DNA from: Planktothrix rubescens CCAP 1459/22
GTDB taxonomy: Bacteria; Cyanobacteriota; Cyanobacteriia; Cyanobacteriales; Microcoleaceae
Assembly: GCA_904830895.1 (NCBI GenBank)
Contig: LR882958.1
Coordinates: 4,669,501 to 4,733,500, forward strand
Reading direction: 5' to 3'
DNA length: 64,000 nucleotides
Shown: positions 38,954-48,275 of the stretch, piece by piece
How the letters are laid out: every line of letters starts with the position of its first letter
Numbering within the stretch: position 1 is the first letter of the stretch
Translations under genes and position numbers: made by a program
The notes under the pieces: generated by a model
The model's input: the letters and a program-made list of their open reading frames with translations, nothing else
The model's database searches: none
Told to the model about the DNA's origin: nothing

Positions 38954-39652
38954 CTAAACCTCAAAAATCAAGTCAACTAAACTTTTTAAATCAGGTACTT
39001 CTAAATCTGGTTGAGCGATCGCAGCTTTCGTTGCTCCTCCTCCGGGTTGTCCCTGACGACGATTAACCCAAACTGTTGTTAATCCTAAACTATTTGCTGT
39101 GGCAATATCATGGAAAATACTTTGAGCAACGTGCAGCAACTTATCAGAAGAAAGCCCCGTTTTATTTAAGGCAAATTGAAAATTATGGGCAGAAGGTTTA
39201 TAGGATTGAGCTTGTTGTGCTGTAATAATATGATCAAATTCTATTTGTAGATGTTGGTTAGTTTGGGCAAATAAATTATCATCAATATTAGAAATAATCA
39301 CTAATTTATATTTTTGTTTTAAGGCTTTTAGGGCTGCTATCGTATCAGGAAAGGGTTGCCAATCTTGAATTGAATTGGCTAAACTTTCTAATTCCGTGGG
39401 AGTCGGAGAAAACCCTAAACGTTCTCCGAACTTCTGCACCACATCCCGCAAAATTTGCCGATAGGTTTTATATTCTCCACTTTGGGCTTCCGGTTCTAGG
39501 ATAGCAAATAATTCAAGTAACTGTTGATTACTCATCTCAATTCCATGGGCATTAACTAATTGTTGTAAAACCGGAGTAATTCCGTTTTCCCAATCAATTA
39601 AAGTGCCATAGCAATCAAAACTCAAGGCTTCAAACTGATTAAATTCAATCAT
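38954..39652 (-). CDS. HAD-superfamily hydrolase, L-2-haloacid dehalogenase type
   Basis: 232 residues from ATG 39652 (MIEFNQFEALSFDCYGTLID); the longer reading from 39670 adds six residues without support. Motif I is FDCYGTL with the nucleophile Asp, motif II is VIISNIDD, motif III Lys lies in AQSYKPS, and the acidic motif IV region is HVAQSIFHDIATANSLG. This matches type II haloacid dehalogenases. The true substrate may be a phosphate ester. It is transcribed toward the TPR gene and probably with the TldE-like gene 38 bp upstream. Confidence 0.85.
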   Translation of the reverse strand: MIEFNQFEALSFDCYGTLIDWENGITPVLQQLVNAHGIEMSNQQLLELFAILEPEAQSGEYKTYRQILRDVVQKFGERLGFSPTPTELESLANSIQDWQPFPDTIAALKALKQKYKLVIISNIDDNLFAQTNQHLQIEFDHIITAQQAQSYKPSAHNFQFALNKTGLSSDKLLHVAQSIFHDIATANSLGLTTVWVNRRQGQPGGGATKAAIAQPDLEVPDLKSLVDLIFEV

Positions 39653-39690
39653 AATTTTTCTAAAACCCATTCGTAATTCGTAATTCCCTA

Positions 39691-41022
39691 TTACCCATTA
39701 CCCGTAACCGATAACCCTTCAAGAATAATAGAAGGAGTATAACAGGAACCATTCCAAGAGGCATCACCTCCTAATTCTATAACTTGTTTGAGGGCGGTGT
39801 AAACATTTCCGGCGACCATTGTATTTTTCACCCGTCCGACAATTTCGCCTTTTTCGACTCGATATCCTAAATCCACATTAATCGAAAAATCCCCACTAAT
39901 TCCCGCACTTTCTCCTAACATTTGATCGATAATTAAACCTCGATCTAAACTTTTAATTAACTCAGCTAAGGAACTTTTTCCAGGTTGTACTAAAAGATTA
40001 AATAAACCAGGAGTGGGATAACTACCTAAATGGGTTCTAAATCCGTTTCCGGTTGTACCACTTCCCAGGGTGCGACCTGTGGTTAAGTCAGTATAAAATA
40101 GTTTTAAAACTCCGTTTTCAATAAAAGTAATGGGACGGGTGGGGATACCTTCATCATCAAAGGGACAACTAAATGGCCCAGCATCGGGTTCTTGAGATAT
40201 AGTTAAGACTGGAGACAGGACGGGGGTATTCAAGCGATCGCTCCAAGGAGAAGCCCCCTCTAAGACCTGTTTACCATTCAAAGCGGCATCTAGGGTTCCC
40301 CAGAGCATATCGGCAGCTTTAGCGGTAAATAACACCGGAATCCGACCTACCGGAGACGGCACGTTATTTTTAGCCCAATTTAACCGCATTAAAATCCGTT
40401 CGGCGAGTAACGTAGGATCGAGAAAATCCCGTTGAGTTTGGCCATCGGAAACCGCTAAAAAATCATCTCCCCGTACCCATTCGGTTTCCATATAGCCACT
40501 GAGGGTGGTGTCGGTGTGGCTACATTCAAGTCCCCTGGAATTAATCAAGCGAATTGATTCGACTTCGCAATCCCATTCGGCTGTACAGAGGACGTCAGGA
40601 TAGGCAGCCCGAATTAATTCAATCGCCTGTTTCCCCCAACTGATCAATTGTTCAACGGGTACAGTTTCCCCAATATCGGCATAGGTGGATTGGGCCTTAG
40701 ATTCAGTTAATTCAATGGTTTCTGGCTGATTTAGGGTACTTAAAGCCAGCGCCCGGGTAACTAATTTTTCCGGTTCCACTGGCCCATAGGCAACGGCTAA
40801 ACCCGGACGTCCATCTCGCCAAAGTCGCAGGGTTGTCCCTTCCGATTGGCTACTTTCTATTTGCTTGAGTCGATTGGCTTCAAAAAAAATCGGCTTGGAT
40901 AGGGATTGAGATTGAAACACTTCCGCAGCCTCAGCGCCCGATGCGGCAGCTAACTCTAATAGCTGTTCGGCTGATTGGTCGTAGGTCATGGATAGTAGTG
41001 ATGGCATGGCGTCATCGTTCAT
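39691..41022 (-). CDS. TldE/PmbA-family metalloprotease-like protein
   Basis: 443 residues from ATG 41022 (MNDDAMPSLLSMTYDQSAEQ); an ATG at 41007 is possible. The 46 residues read further upstream only translate a dispersed repeat. Family marks: SGAEAAEVFQSQS, then EGTTLRLWRDGRPGLAVAYG, then the C-terminal FNLLVQPGKSSLAELIKSLD and EKGEIVGRVKNTMVAGNVYT. The HExxxH zinc motif of TldD is absent, as expected for the TldE partner. TldD/TldE trims peptides, including some peptide natural products. No TldD gene is in the window. Confidence 0.85.
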   Translation of the reverse strand: MNDDAMPSLLSMTYDQSAEQLLELAAASGAEAAEVFQSQSLSKPIFFEANRLKQIESSQSEGTTLRLWRDGRPGLAVAYGPVEPEKLVTRALALSTLNQPETIELTESKAQSTYADIGETVPVEQLISWGKQAIELIRAAYPDVLCTAEWDCEVESIRLINSRGLECSHTDTTLSGYMETEWVRGDDFLAVSDGQTQRDFLDPTLLAERILMRLNWAKNNVPSPVGRIPVLFTAKAADMLWGTLDAALNGKQVLEGASPWSDRLNTPVLSPVLTISQEPDAGPFSCPFDDEGIPTRPITFIENGVLKLFYTDLTTGRTLGSGTTGNGFRTHLGSYPTPGLFNLLVQPGKSSLAELIKSLDRGLIIDQMLGESAGISGDFSINVDLGYRVEKGEIVGRVKNTMVAGNVYTALKQVIELGGDASWNGSCYTPSIILEGLSVTGNG

Positions 41023-41054
41023 CGTACCCTGATCGGTGATCGGTGATTTATTTT

Positions 41055-41213
41055 TAGAAATAAAGCCCTCGGCGATTGAAATCGCGGCTACACAAACGAT
41101 GTCGGCCTTCGCGGACTTATATGGTATGTGGGTAGGAAAAATCTGCCCCAGAATCTTCAACCCGCGTCGGCGGGTTTTGTTTGTGTAGATGCGGTTTCAA
41201 CCGCCTTTAATTT
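41055..41213. repeat. MITE-like repeat, copy 1 of a 185-bp tandem pair
   Basis: About 159 bp with imperfect inverted ends: GGCGATTGAAATCGCGGCTA near the left end and TGCGGTTTCAACCGCC near the right, plus the inner hairpin AACCCGCGTCGGCGGGTT. Almost identical to copy 2 (41240-41398), differing at a few bases around GTCGGCCTTCGCGGAC versus GTCCGCCTGCGCGGAC. Confidence 0.85.
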
Positions 41214-41239
41214 GATGTGATCTATCTTTCCCTATAGAG

Positions 41240-41398
41240 TAGAAATAAAGCCCTCGGCGATTGAAATCGCGGCTACACAAACGATGTCCGCCTGCGCGGA
41301 CTTATATGGTATGTGGGTAGGAAAAATCTGCCCCAGAATCTTCAACCCGCGTCGGCGGGTTTTGTTTGTGTAGATGCGGTTTCAACCGCCTTTAATTT
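41240..41398. repeat. MITE-like repeat, copy 2 of a 185-bp tandem pair
   Basis: Second copy of the element, offset 185 bp from the first. Together they fill most of the 454-bp spacer between the divergent TldE-like gene and metG. The GTCCGC...GCGGAC and AACCCGC...GCGGGTT hairpins would also form in RNA. The metG promoter probably lies in 41399-41476. Confidence 0.85.
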
Positions 41399-41476
41399 CA
41401 TGCTATGGTTTTTATAACTATTACCTGTATTATCCCCCTAGCTCTGATTAAAACTTCTTTAAATCAATAAATCTAA

Positions 41477-43084
41477 ATGAAATTGACACAAACCCCTTTA
41501 AATACCTTTTCTATTACAACACCTCTTTATTATGTCAATGATGTTCCTCACATTGGCAGCGCTTATACAACCATAGCTGCTGATGCGATCGCTCGATTTC
41601 AAAGACTCCAAGGAAAATCAGTTCTTCTGATTACGGGAACCGATGAACACGGTCAAAAAATTCAACGCACAGCAGAGGAATTAGGTCGTTTTCCCCAGGA
41701 TCATTGTGATCAAATTGCCTCTAGTTTTGCCTCCCTGTGGGAACATTTTGATATTCAGTATGATCGCTTTAGTCGCACCACTGCACCCCGTCACGAAGCC
41801 ATTGTTAAAGAGTTTTTTCAACGGGTTTGGGATAAAGGAGATATCTACCTCAGCCAACAGCAAGGTTGGTATTGTGTCGCCTGTGAAGAATACAAAGAAG
41901 AACGGGAATTAGCACCTGGAAAATTATGCCCCATTCATACTAATAAAGTGGTAGAATGGAGGGATGAGCAGAACTATTTTTTCCGGTTATCTAATTATCA
42001 GAAACATTTAGAAATCTTATATCAAGAGCATCCTGAGTTTATTCAGCCAGAAAGTCGGCGTAACGAAGTCATGAACTTCGTGAAGCAAGGACTACAGGAT
42101 TTTTCGATTTCTCGCGTTAATATTGACTGGGGATTTCCCATTCCTACCGATCCGAGTCATACGATTTATGTTTGGTTTGATGCCTTATTGGGATATGTAA
42201 CTGCTTTGCTTGACCCCGAAGATGAACCCACCTTAGACAATGCTTTATCGAAATGGTGGCCGATTAATTTGCATCTGATTGGTAAGGATATTTTAAGGTT
42301 CCACGCCATTTATTGGCCAGCAATGTTGATGTCCGCAGGTTTATCTCTACCCGGTCGTATCTTTGGACACGGTTTTTTAACCAAAGATGGGAAGAAGATG
42401 GGCAAAAGCTTAGGGAATACTCTTGATCCCGTGGCTTTAGTCAATCAATATGGTTCCGATGCTATTCGCTTTTATTTTTTGAAAGAGATAGAATTTGGAC
42501 AGGATGGTGATTATAGTCAGACTCGGTTTATTCATACCGTTAATGCTAACTTAGCTAATGACTTAGGAAACTTACTCAACCGGACGCTGAAAATGGCGCA
42601 TAAATATTTTAATGGTTGTGTTCCTAATGTTAAGAGTCAGGATATCCCCCAAGAAGATGGGCTCAAATCCGTCGGTCTAACCTTAACGGATACAGTAACT
42701 CAAGGTTATGATTCCCTCGCTTTTAGCGAAGTTTGCCAGGCTATTTTCAGCTTAATCCAGGCTGGGAACAAATACATTGATGAGAAAGCTCCTTGGAGTC
42801 TTTATAAACAAGGAAAACAAGAAGCGCTCGCTCAAGTTCTGTACTCGGTTTTAGAATCAGTTCGGTTATCATCTTATCTTTTGTCCCCGATTATTCCGAA
42901 TATTAGCACTCGGATTTATCAACAACTGGGATATACTATTGACTTTAATGACCAGACTATAATCACAACATCACTGTCCTTTGATATCCATGGGGTTTGG
43001 GGCGCTTTACCCGCCAATCAACCCATACAGGAAGGACAACCCGTGTTTAGACGCTTGGAGGATTTAGAGGAGGTGTCATCCTAA
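41477..43084 (+). CDS. metG: Methionyl-tRNA synthetase
   Basis: 535 residues; attaches methionine to its tRNA in the cytosol. Class I signatures: PHIGSAYT for HIGH near residue 20, and KDGKKMGKSLGN for KMSKS near residue 305. The Rossmann start (FSITTPLYYVNDVPHIGSAY) and the anticodon-binding helices are present. The length fits the shorter bacterial form without the C-terminal dimerisation domain. A single CxxC-type zinc-site region (YCVACEEY) is present. Confidence 0.97.
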   Translation: MKLTQTPLNTFSITTPLYYVNDVPHIGSAYTTIAADAIARFQRLQGKSVLLITGTDEHGQKIQRTAEELGRFPQDHCDQIASSFASLWEHFDIQYDRFSRTTAPRHEAIVKEFFQRVWDKGDIYLSQQQGWYCVACEEYKEERELAPGKLCPIHTNKVVEWRDEQNYFFRLSNYQKHLEILYQEHPEFIQPESRRNEVMNFVKQGLQDFSISRVNIDWGFPIPTDPSHTIYVWFDALLGYVTALLDPEDEPTLDNALSKWWPINLHLIGKDILRFHAIYWPAMLMSAGLSLPGRIFGHGFLTKDGKKMGKSLGNTLDPVALVNQYGSDAIRFYFLKEIEFGQDGDYSQTRFIHTVNANLANDLGNLLNRTLKMAHKYFNGCVPNVKSQDIPQEDGLKSVGLTLTDTVTQGYDSLAFSEVCQAIFSLIQAGNKYIDEKAPWSLYKQGKQEALAQVLYSVLESVRLSSYLLSPIIPNISTRIYQQLGYTIDFNDQTIITTSLSFDIHGVWGALPANQPIQEGQPVFRRLEDLEEVSS

Positions 43085-43191
43085 ATTCAACCCCGTTTTA
43101 ATGATAGCCTGGTTTAACATAAAACATCAATTTCAATTGGTTTACCTTACTCACACTCAAATCATTTTTTTCATAAAAAAGAGGTATAAAA

Positions 43192-43809
43192 ATGTTCAAT
43201 CATCTCACCACTGGAGAACTGTTTACTCCTGAACAAGTTCTGGAAAACAGGGGCCGGGTTGCTATCTTTATTGATGGTTCTAATCTATTTTATGCAGCTT
43301 TGCAACTGGGAATTGAAATTGATTACAGCAAATTATTGTGTCGTTTAACCGCCGGATCTAGGTTGTTACGCTCCTTTTTCTATACGGGAGTCGATCGGAC
43401 TAATGAGAAGCAACAGGGCTTTTTATTGTGGATGCGACGGAATGGCTATCGGGTGATTTCTAAAGATTTAGTTCAACTTCCTGATGGGTCTAAAAAAGCC
43501 AATTTGGATGTAGAAATCGCCGTTGATATGATGGCCTTAGTAGGTTCCTATGACACGGCGGTTTTAGTCAGTGGCGATGGAGATTTAGCCTATGCGGTGG
43601 ACTCCGTGAGTTATCGCGGTGTGCGGGTAGAAGTAGTGAGTTTGCGAGCGATGACCAGTGATAGTTTAATTAATGTCGCCGATCGCTATATTGATTTAGA
43701 AATGATCAAAGAAGAAATCCAAAAAACCCCCCGTAGTCCCAGCTATAGCTATCGTCCCCTATCGGGAATTAGTTTAATTGATGGACAAATAATTGAGGAG
43801 CATTCCTAG
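43192..43809 (+). CDS. NYN-domain (LabA/DUF88-like) protein
   Basis: 205 residues, AAGAGG before ATG 43192. The NYN/PIN-like nuclease fold is seen in VAIFIDGSNLFYAALQLGIE, then KKANLDVEIAVDMMALVGSY and AVLVSGDGDLAYAVDSVSYR, which hold the conserved acidic residues. LabA of Synechococcus, in the same family, affects circadian output. Others are RNA-processing enzymes. The exact role here is unknown. Confidence 0.9.
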   Translation: MFNHLTTGELFTPEQVLENRGRVAIFIDGSNLFYAALQLGIEIDYSKLLCRLTAGSRLLRSFFYTGVDRTNEKQQGFLLWMRRNGYRVISKDLVQLPDGSKKANLDVEIAVDMMALVGSYDTAVLVSGDGDLAYAVDSVSYRGVRVEVVSLRAMTSDSLINVADRYIDLEMIKEEIQKTPRSPSYSYRPLSGISLIDGQIIEEHS

Positions 43810-43820
43810 AAAAACAAACA

Positions 43821-43852
43821 GAGTAAAAGCTGGCTTAGGCTGGTTTTTACTC
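43821..43852 (+). terminator. Probable hairpin terminator after the NYN gene
   Basis: GAGTAAAA (43821) pairs with TTTTACTC (ends 43852), with inner GC pairing in AGCTGGCTTAGGCTGG. It lies 12 bp after the stop codon. Confidence 0.5.
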
Positions 43853-43895
43853 CATTTATTTCTGAAGTTCTGAATTCCTAAATTATTAAAATTAG

Positions 43896-45023
43896 ATGCG
43901 GTTGTTACTGGTTTGGGTAATTATTTTAGTCGGAATTTATGCTTGCGCTCCCAAAAATGTTGAACCGACCTCAAAGGATTCTAAATCTAAGCCTTCTGAA
44001 GAATTTGAACGGACATTAACTTTAGATGATGTCACCTTAGAACAGGCGGATGAGCAGGGAAAATTGTTATGGAAAATTAAAGCCAAGCAGGTCAGTTATA
44101 GTAAAGACAAAAAAATGGCAACGGTGAAAAATCCCGTGGGTGAGTTATATGATGAAGGAAAATTACTGTATAAAATTAGAGCCGATCAAGGAGAATTTGA
44201 ACAAAATAGCAGACGTATTTTTTTACGCAATAATATTGTAGCTACCGATCCAAATACGGGTCTAGTTTTGAAGGGAAAAGAACTAGAATGGATTGTCCAA
44301 CAGTATATTATTGTAGTGCGAAATGGAGTCACCGGAGATCATGCTCAATTGCAAGCGGTGGCTCGGGAAGTTCAGGTATTTTATCGCCAAAAACGAGTAG
44401 AATTTTGGGATAAAGCCACTGTGAGCGCCAAAGATCCGGTTGTTAAGTTACAAAGTGATCATATTATTTGGCAAATGGAACCGCAACTTTTAACCAGTAA
44501 TATGAAAACCGAAATTGAACGCTATCAAAATCAAACTATTACAGACCGAGGGGTGGCGGAAACCGCAGAAATGAATTTAAAAACTAAAATTGGTATTCTA
44601 AAAAAGAATGCTCAAATCGCTTTATCTCAACCACCTTTACAAATTTCTAGTCAGGAATTACAATGGAATTATGAGAAACAAACGATTAGTTCTCCCCAGT
44701 TTATTACCATTATTGAACGAGAGCAGCAAGTAACTTTAACCGCAAATCAAGGATGGGGAGATTTAAAAAATAATATCTTTTATTTAACTGGGAATGTAGT
44801 CGGAATTGGTCAAAAACGTCAAGTCCAATTAAATGCTAATGCAGTGAATTGGGATATTATTCAACAGTCTTTTTCCGCCGAAGGAAACGTCGTCTACCGT
44901 CAAATTGATCCCCCGTTTAGTTTGATGGGAGAAAAAGCCGTAGGACGGTTTGAAAATGATACAATTGTGGTTAGTGGAGGGAATACGGGAACCCCTGTAG
45001 TTACGGAAATTATCCCTGAATAG
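43896..45023 (+). CDS. lptC: LPS export protein LptC, lipoprotein-type
   Basis: 375 residues. A hydrophobic start with a Cys (LLLVWVIILVGIYAC) suggests a lipoprotein signal, where many proteobacterial LptC proteins have an uncleaved anchor. The LptC/OstA-like beta-jellyroll follows (LTLDDVTLEQADEQGKLLWK, then KNPVGELYDEGKLLYKIRAD) and repeats in longer form to the end, making it about twice the length of E. coli LptC, as in other cyanobacteria. It should carry lipopolysaccharide across the periplasm with LptA/LptB. Confidence 0.85.
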   Translation: MRLLLVWVIILVGIYACAPKNVEPTSKDSKSKPSEEFERTLTLDDVTLEQADEQGKLLWKIKAKQVSYSKDKKMATVKNPVGELYDEGKLLYKIRADQGEFEQNSRRIFLRNNIVATDPNTGLVLKGKELEWIVQQYIIVVRNGVTGDHAQLQAVAREVQVFYRQKRVEFWDKATVSAKDPVVKLQSDHIIWQMEPQLLTSNMKTEIERYQNQTITDRGVAETAEMNLKTKIGILKKNAQIALSQPPLQISSQELQWNYEKQTISSPQFITIIEREQQVTLTANQGWGDLKNNIFYLTGNVVGIGQKRQVQLNANAVNWDIIQQSFSAEGNVVYRQIDPPFSLMGEKAVGRFENDTIVVSGGNTGTPVVTEIIPE

Positions 45024-45042
45024 TGATACTAGAAAACAGAAA

Positions 45043-45077
45043 AAACCCCGGAAGAAAAGCGTTCACCCTCCGGGTTT
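45043..45077. terminator. Bidirectional terminator-like hairpin between lptC and the convergent small gene
   Basis: AAACCCCGGA (45043) pairs with TCCGGGTTT (ends 45077), one bulged C. Flanking A- and T-rich tracts suit both directions. Confidence 0.65.
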
Positions 45078-45092
45078 GAATATCAGTTAAAC

Positions 45093-45353
45093 TTAACGAT
45101 TTTCCTGATCCGCCGGATCACCGTAGGGGTCTTCGCTGGCGGGGCGAACATTCCGAAACCGTTCTTCATCCGCCGGATCACCGTAGGGATCTTCGCTGGC
45201 GGGGCGGACATTCCGAAACCGTTCTTCATCCGCCGGATCACCGTAGCGATCTTCACTGGCGGGAGAAACTCGTTGATTTTCATTATTATCATGCTGCTGT
45301 TGATCAGGGTTTAAAATAGAATCAGCTATTTTTCTTAAAAAATTGTCAACCAT
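45093..45353 (-). CDS. Small acidic repeat protein
   Basis: 86 residues; RC of AAAAAGGA precedes ATG 45353. After a short helical start (MVDNFLRKIADSILNPDQQQ), the rest is three 20-residue repeats of the type PASEDPYGDPADEERFRNVR, the first with DRYG for DPYG and the last truncated. The repeats correspond to 60-bp tandem DNA repeats. I do not recognise a family. It may be a hydrophilic, unstructured stress- or envelope-related protein. Confidence 0.7.
   Translation of the reverse strand: MVDNFLRKIADSILNPDQQQHDNNENQRVSPASEDRYGDPADEERFRNVRPASEDPYGDPADEERFRNVRPASEDPYGDPADQENR
45110..45290 (-). repeat. 60-bp tandem repeats in the small acidic protein gene
   Basis: Three units beginning on the + strand with TCCGCCGGATCACCGTAG and containing GAACATTCCGAAACCGTTC. 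Units 1 and 2 are nearly identical. Confidence 0.85.
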
Positions 45354-45391
45354 GATTTTTTTCCTTTTTATATGACTTTAATTTGTGATTT

Positions 45392-45889
45392 TTAACGGGT
45401 AGGGGGGACAGAATTTTGAACGACATCATTGATATTTAAACCCGTAGATCGGCCGTTATATCCCTCAAAATCTTGATAGGGTTTAGCTTGTTCTTCTAGA
45501 ACCTGAATACCTTCGGCTGGGGGAGTTACCCAATGGGCTCGACCTTCCGCATCTCGATAATAAACACGACCATTTTTAGATAAATAATATTGACCCTGTG
45601 CCCCCTGTTCCGTTCGATCTTTGTGTTGGTTATAGATGTAGTAAAGAGCCGCTGCTCCCACTAAAACCGCAACTTTCTGACCATTAGAGAATCCTTGTTT
45701 TGCTTGGGGTTGTTGAGGAGGTGGAGGCGCAACGGCTCCCCCCCTGGTATCATCCACCGGAGGCGGGGGATTACTATAGCTTTTAGAACCGCCACAACTA
45801 CTTAAAACCGGAATCATTAACAACCCCGACATTAATAACGCCATCGGTTGTGCAAATTTATGACGTTTTTGAGGGGATGATATTTGCAT
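45392..45889 (-). CDS. Putative lipoprotein
   Basis: 165 residues with a strong AGGAGG seven bases before ATG. The start is a lipoprotein signal (basic MQISSPQKRHK, hydrophobic ALLMSGLLMIPV, lipobox LSSC). Then a Pro-rich stretch, a second hydrophobic segment (VAVLVGAAALYYIYN), and a YYLSKNGRVYYRDAEGRAHW module. It is known as a conserved cyanobacterial protein type, but I cannot give a function. Convergent with lptC, probably co-transcribed with the 86-residue gene. Confidence 0.7.
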   Translation of the reverse strand: MQISSPQKRHKFAQPMALLMSGLLMIPVLSSCGGSKSYSNPPPPVDDTRGGAVAPPPPQQPQAKQGFSNGQKVAVLVGAAALYYIYNQHKDRTEQGAQGQYYLSKNGRVYYRDAEGRAHWVTPPAEGIQVLEEQAKPYQDFEGYNGRSTGLNINDVVQNSVPPTR

Positions 45890-46336
45890 TGTGCCTCCTA
45901 TTTTCTAGGCGAAACAGGATATATAATCAAAACAGTTTTTGATCTATTTTTACCCTCTTATTTTAAATTAATTAATTTAACTAAACATCTAACTATGGAG
46001 ATAGAAATAAAAAATATTCAGCCATTAGGACTATATAATTATGCTGAGATTCTATTTAATTTATTAGGGCTAAATTCGCCAAGATGTATAAGTACCTAAA
46101 CAAAATTAATTACACATCCTCTACCCTGTTCCCTCCCCCCCTAGCCCTGCGTGCACGGGGGGTTTGGGGGGGCTGTTCCCTCTCTCAACTAGGTAATTTA
46201 TTTTGTGCAACTACTTAATAGGTAAGGTTTACCCTAAAATCCTTCTGGTTTCTGCAAACGGCATCAAATATTAGTGTCAAGATAAAACCAGGCTCGACTT
46301 AACAACTCGTGAAAGTCAGATCCCATTCGTTCACAA
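45890..46336. other. 447-bp spacer with a MITE copy
   Basis: AT-rich sequence at 45900-46080, a MITE at 46089-46217, then 120 bp without recognisable features. A short open frame at 45884-46099 overlaps it and has no support. Confidence 0.6.
46089..46217 (+). mobile_element. MITE, copy A
   Basis: 129 bp. Ends are imperfect inverted repeats: TAAGTACCTAAACAAAATTA on the left, and the reverse complement of the right end reads TAAGTAGTTGCACAAAATAA. The flanks fit a TA target duplication. The centre is the C/G palindrome around GTGCAC, flanked by direct repeats CTGTTCCCTC. About 95% identical, in inverted orientation, to 53551-53677. Confidence 0.85.
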
Positions 46337-47221
46337 TTATTCCTGTAATCCAGCTTGTTGTAAAGCTGACTCTAAAAGAGGTTGGAGTTTAAGGATTTCA
46401 GCCCATTGATTCAGATAGTTAAAATCAAGACGTTCTCCTTGGACTTTTAAAACCCCTAAGACATCTCTCCACTGTTTTTGAGACTCCGTAGCCGAAAGTT
46501 TATACCAAGACAACTTTTGTAGAATAATATCTTCAGATGAATAGATATAAATTCCGGTTTCGGAATCATCAATCCTATAAATTTGACGACGACTCATTTT
46601 AGAAAGAGAAAAACCATCATCTCCAATTACAAAAATATCGACTTTTTCCATTGATTTTAAATGAATAATATTAAATGATCTTCTCTGATTAATAGCCTCT
46701 ATAACAGCAGATTCACTAATATAAAAATCTTCTGTCAATGCTTGAATAAGTTGCGGTGCTTGTGACAGTGAAATACTAATCACTAAATCTAGGTCTTGTG
46801 TTGAACGGCTTTCTCCTAAAAGAGAACTCGCCACAGAATCCCCCACCAAATAGGGAATATTTAAAGTTTCAAACAGCGCAGCTATTCGACAGGCTAATTC
46901 TAAGGGATCTAAAATCATCCATTTCTCCTCTATCTCGGATTCTATTATTTTTAACCCTAAAATTGTAATCCATTCTTGACCTAAACGCCTTCTAATTAAT
47001 TCTTGACGAACCCAAGACAAACAACTATTAGGATACTGATTTTTGATGCCAATTAGTATTAATTTTCGAGTGAATTGATTGAAGTGGCGAACTCGTTGAG
47101 CTTTCTGTTGGGGTGTAAGTTCTCGCAACAGTTTAAACATCAGCACATCTGCATCAATGCTGGTGTCTTCTGACTGGGGAGTATATCCAAGTTTGACTGT
47201 AGCAACTGGAATAGATGGCAT
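46337..47221 (-). CDS. Nucleotidyltransferase-fold protein
   Basis: 294 residues. The centre has the minimal nucleotidyltransferase pattern GDSVASSLLGESRSTQDLDL, i.e. G-(x)-S...S-x-D-x-D, followed by a strand with VDIFVIG. The C-terminal part resembles AbiEii/DUF6036-type proteins (SSEDIILQKLSWY). The first about 115 residues form an additional helical domain (LMFKLLRELTPQQKAQRVRH). Such proteins can act as toxins or tRNA-modifying transferases. No obvious antitoxin partner is adjacent, so the function is open. Confidence 0.6.
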   Translation of the reverse strand: MPSIPVATVKLGYTPQSEDTSIDADVLMFKLLRELTPQQKAQRVRHFNQFTRKLILIGIKNQYPNSCLSWVRQELIRRRLGQEWITILGLKIIESEIEEKWMILDPLELACRIAALFETLNIPYLVGDSVASSLLGESRSTQDLDLVISISLSQAPQLIQALTEDFYISESAVIEAINQRRSFNIIHLKSMEKVDIFVIGDDGFSLSKMSRRQIYRIDDSETGIYIYSSEDIILQKLSWYKLSATESQKQWRDVLGVLKVQGERLDFNYLNQWAEILKLQPLLESALQQAGLQE

Positions 47222-47283
47222 AGAAATTGGCAGGTTTGATGGCTAAAATATATGATTTTTATTGTTCTCTTGTTGCTCTTGTT

Positions 47284-47392
47284 GCTAGGTTCTACCTGGC
47301 AATACTTTTTGCAGGCTCCGCCTGCTTTAAAATGGAGGCGGAGCCTCCGCAAGTGTGTCCCCTGGTAGAACCAGGGAACGAGAGTGTGAGGG
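47284..47392. repeat. Palindromic repeat cluster upstream of the nucleotidyltransferase gene and downstream of rpiA
   Basis: GCAGGCTCCGCCTGC (47311) and GGAGGCGGAGCCTCC (47334) are near-perfect palindromes. They are bracketed by GGTTCTACCTGG and CCTGGTAGAACC, which are inverted copies. It resembles dispersed repeats of filamentous cyanobacteria. A 60-residue open frame across it has no support. Confidence 0.8.
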
Positions 47393-47411
47393 TATTTAAG
47401 GTTATTTAAGG

Positions 47412-48122
47412 TTAGGAAATTTCTCGAACTTTCGCTTCTCCGTTGATAACTTCACCGACAAGAATGATATCAGCAACCCCCACAAATAAACCATTATCTA
47501 AAACCCCAGGAATATTGTTGATTTCTTTTTCTAATTCGGCGGGATTTTCCAGCAGATCAAACTTAACATCAATCACCAAATTTCCTTCATCTGTAACCAC
47601 TGGCCCCGCTTTTTTGACTCCCATTCTTAGGGTCGGTTTTCCCCCTAATTTTTCCAGGGCTTTCATCACTGGAGTCATCGCCATCGGAATCACTTCAACG
47701 GGTAATAAAAAGGTTGATCCGAGTCGATCAACCAGTTTAGAATTATCGACAACCACAATAAAAACTTCTGCCAAACTATCAACAATTTTCTCACGGGTAT
47801 GGGCAGCCCCACCTCCTTTAATTAAGTTTTTGTTGGGATCAACTTCATCGGCACCATCAATGGCAATATCAATGTGATCCACTTCGTCTAATGTGGTTAA
47901 TGGAATGCCATATTGTTTGGCTAATACTGTGGCTTGAAAGGAGGTAGGAATGCCTTTAATATCTTTGAGTTCTCCACTTTGGAGCCGTTCTCCAATATAC
48001 TGAATCGCGTAGGCTGTGGTGGAACCAGTTCCGAGTCCAACAATCGTTCCCGATTGTACTCGATCAGCGGCGGCTTTGCCCACATACTGTTTCATTAATG
48101 TTACGGGATCTGGTTGGCTCAT
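47412..48122 (-). CDS. rpiA: Ribose-5-phosphate isomerase A
   Basis: 236 residues, GAGGA before ATG 48122. Interconverts ribose 5-phosphate and ribulose 5-phosphate in the Calvin cycle and pentose phosphate pathway. Family marks are [12 protein letters not shown], then [20 protein letters not shown] with the catalytic acid, and [17 protein letters not shown] at the end. Length is normal. Confidence 0.96.
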   Translation of the reverse strand: MSQPDPVTLMKQYVGKAAADRVQSGTIVGLGTGSTTAYAIQYIGERLQSGELKDIKGIPTSFQATVLAKQYGIPLTTLDEVDHIDIAIDGADEVDPNKNLIKGGGAAHTREKIVDSLAEVFIVVVDNSKLVDRLGSTFLLPVEVIPMAMTPVMKALEKLGGKPTLRMGVKKAGPVVTDEGNLVIDVKFDLLENPAELEKEINNIPGVLDNGLFVGVADIILVGEVINGEAKVREIS

Positions 48123-48275
48123 TTTAATTTATCCTCAATAAAGGGTTGTTTTAGATGGGAGTCAAGTCTAATTTAACCACAAAGACACAACCAACACAAA
48201 GAAGTTATAAACACTAACCGACTGATTGATATACTGATTAACGTGGGCATTTGATTCGTAATTGGAGAGTAAATT

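Noticed and set aside
41023-41160. N-terminal extension of the TldE-like protein
   Set aside because: It translates a MITE-like repeat; ATG 41022 fits family length.
47227-47409. 60-residue open frame over palindromic repeats
   Set aside because: It is built on repeat DNA, with no ribosome-binding site and no family likeness.
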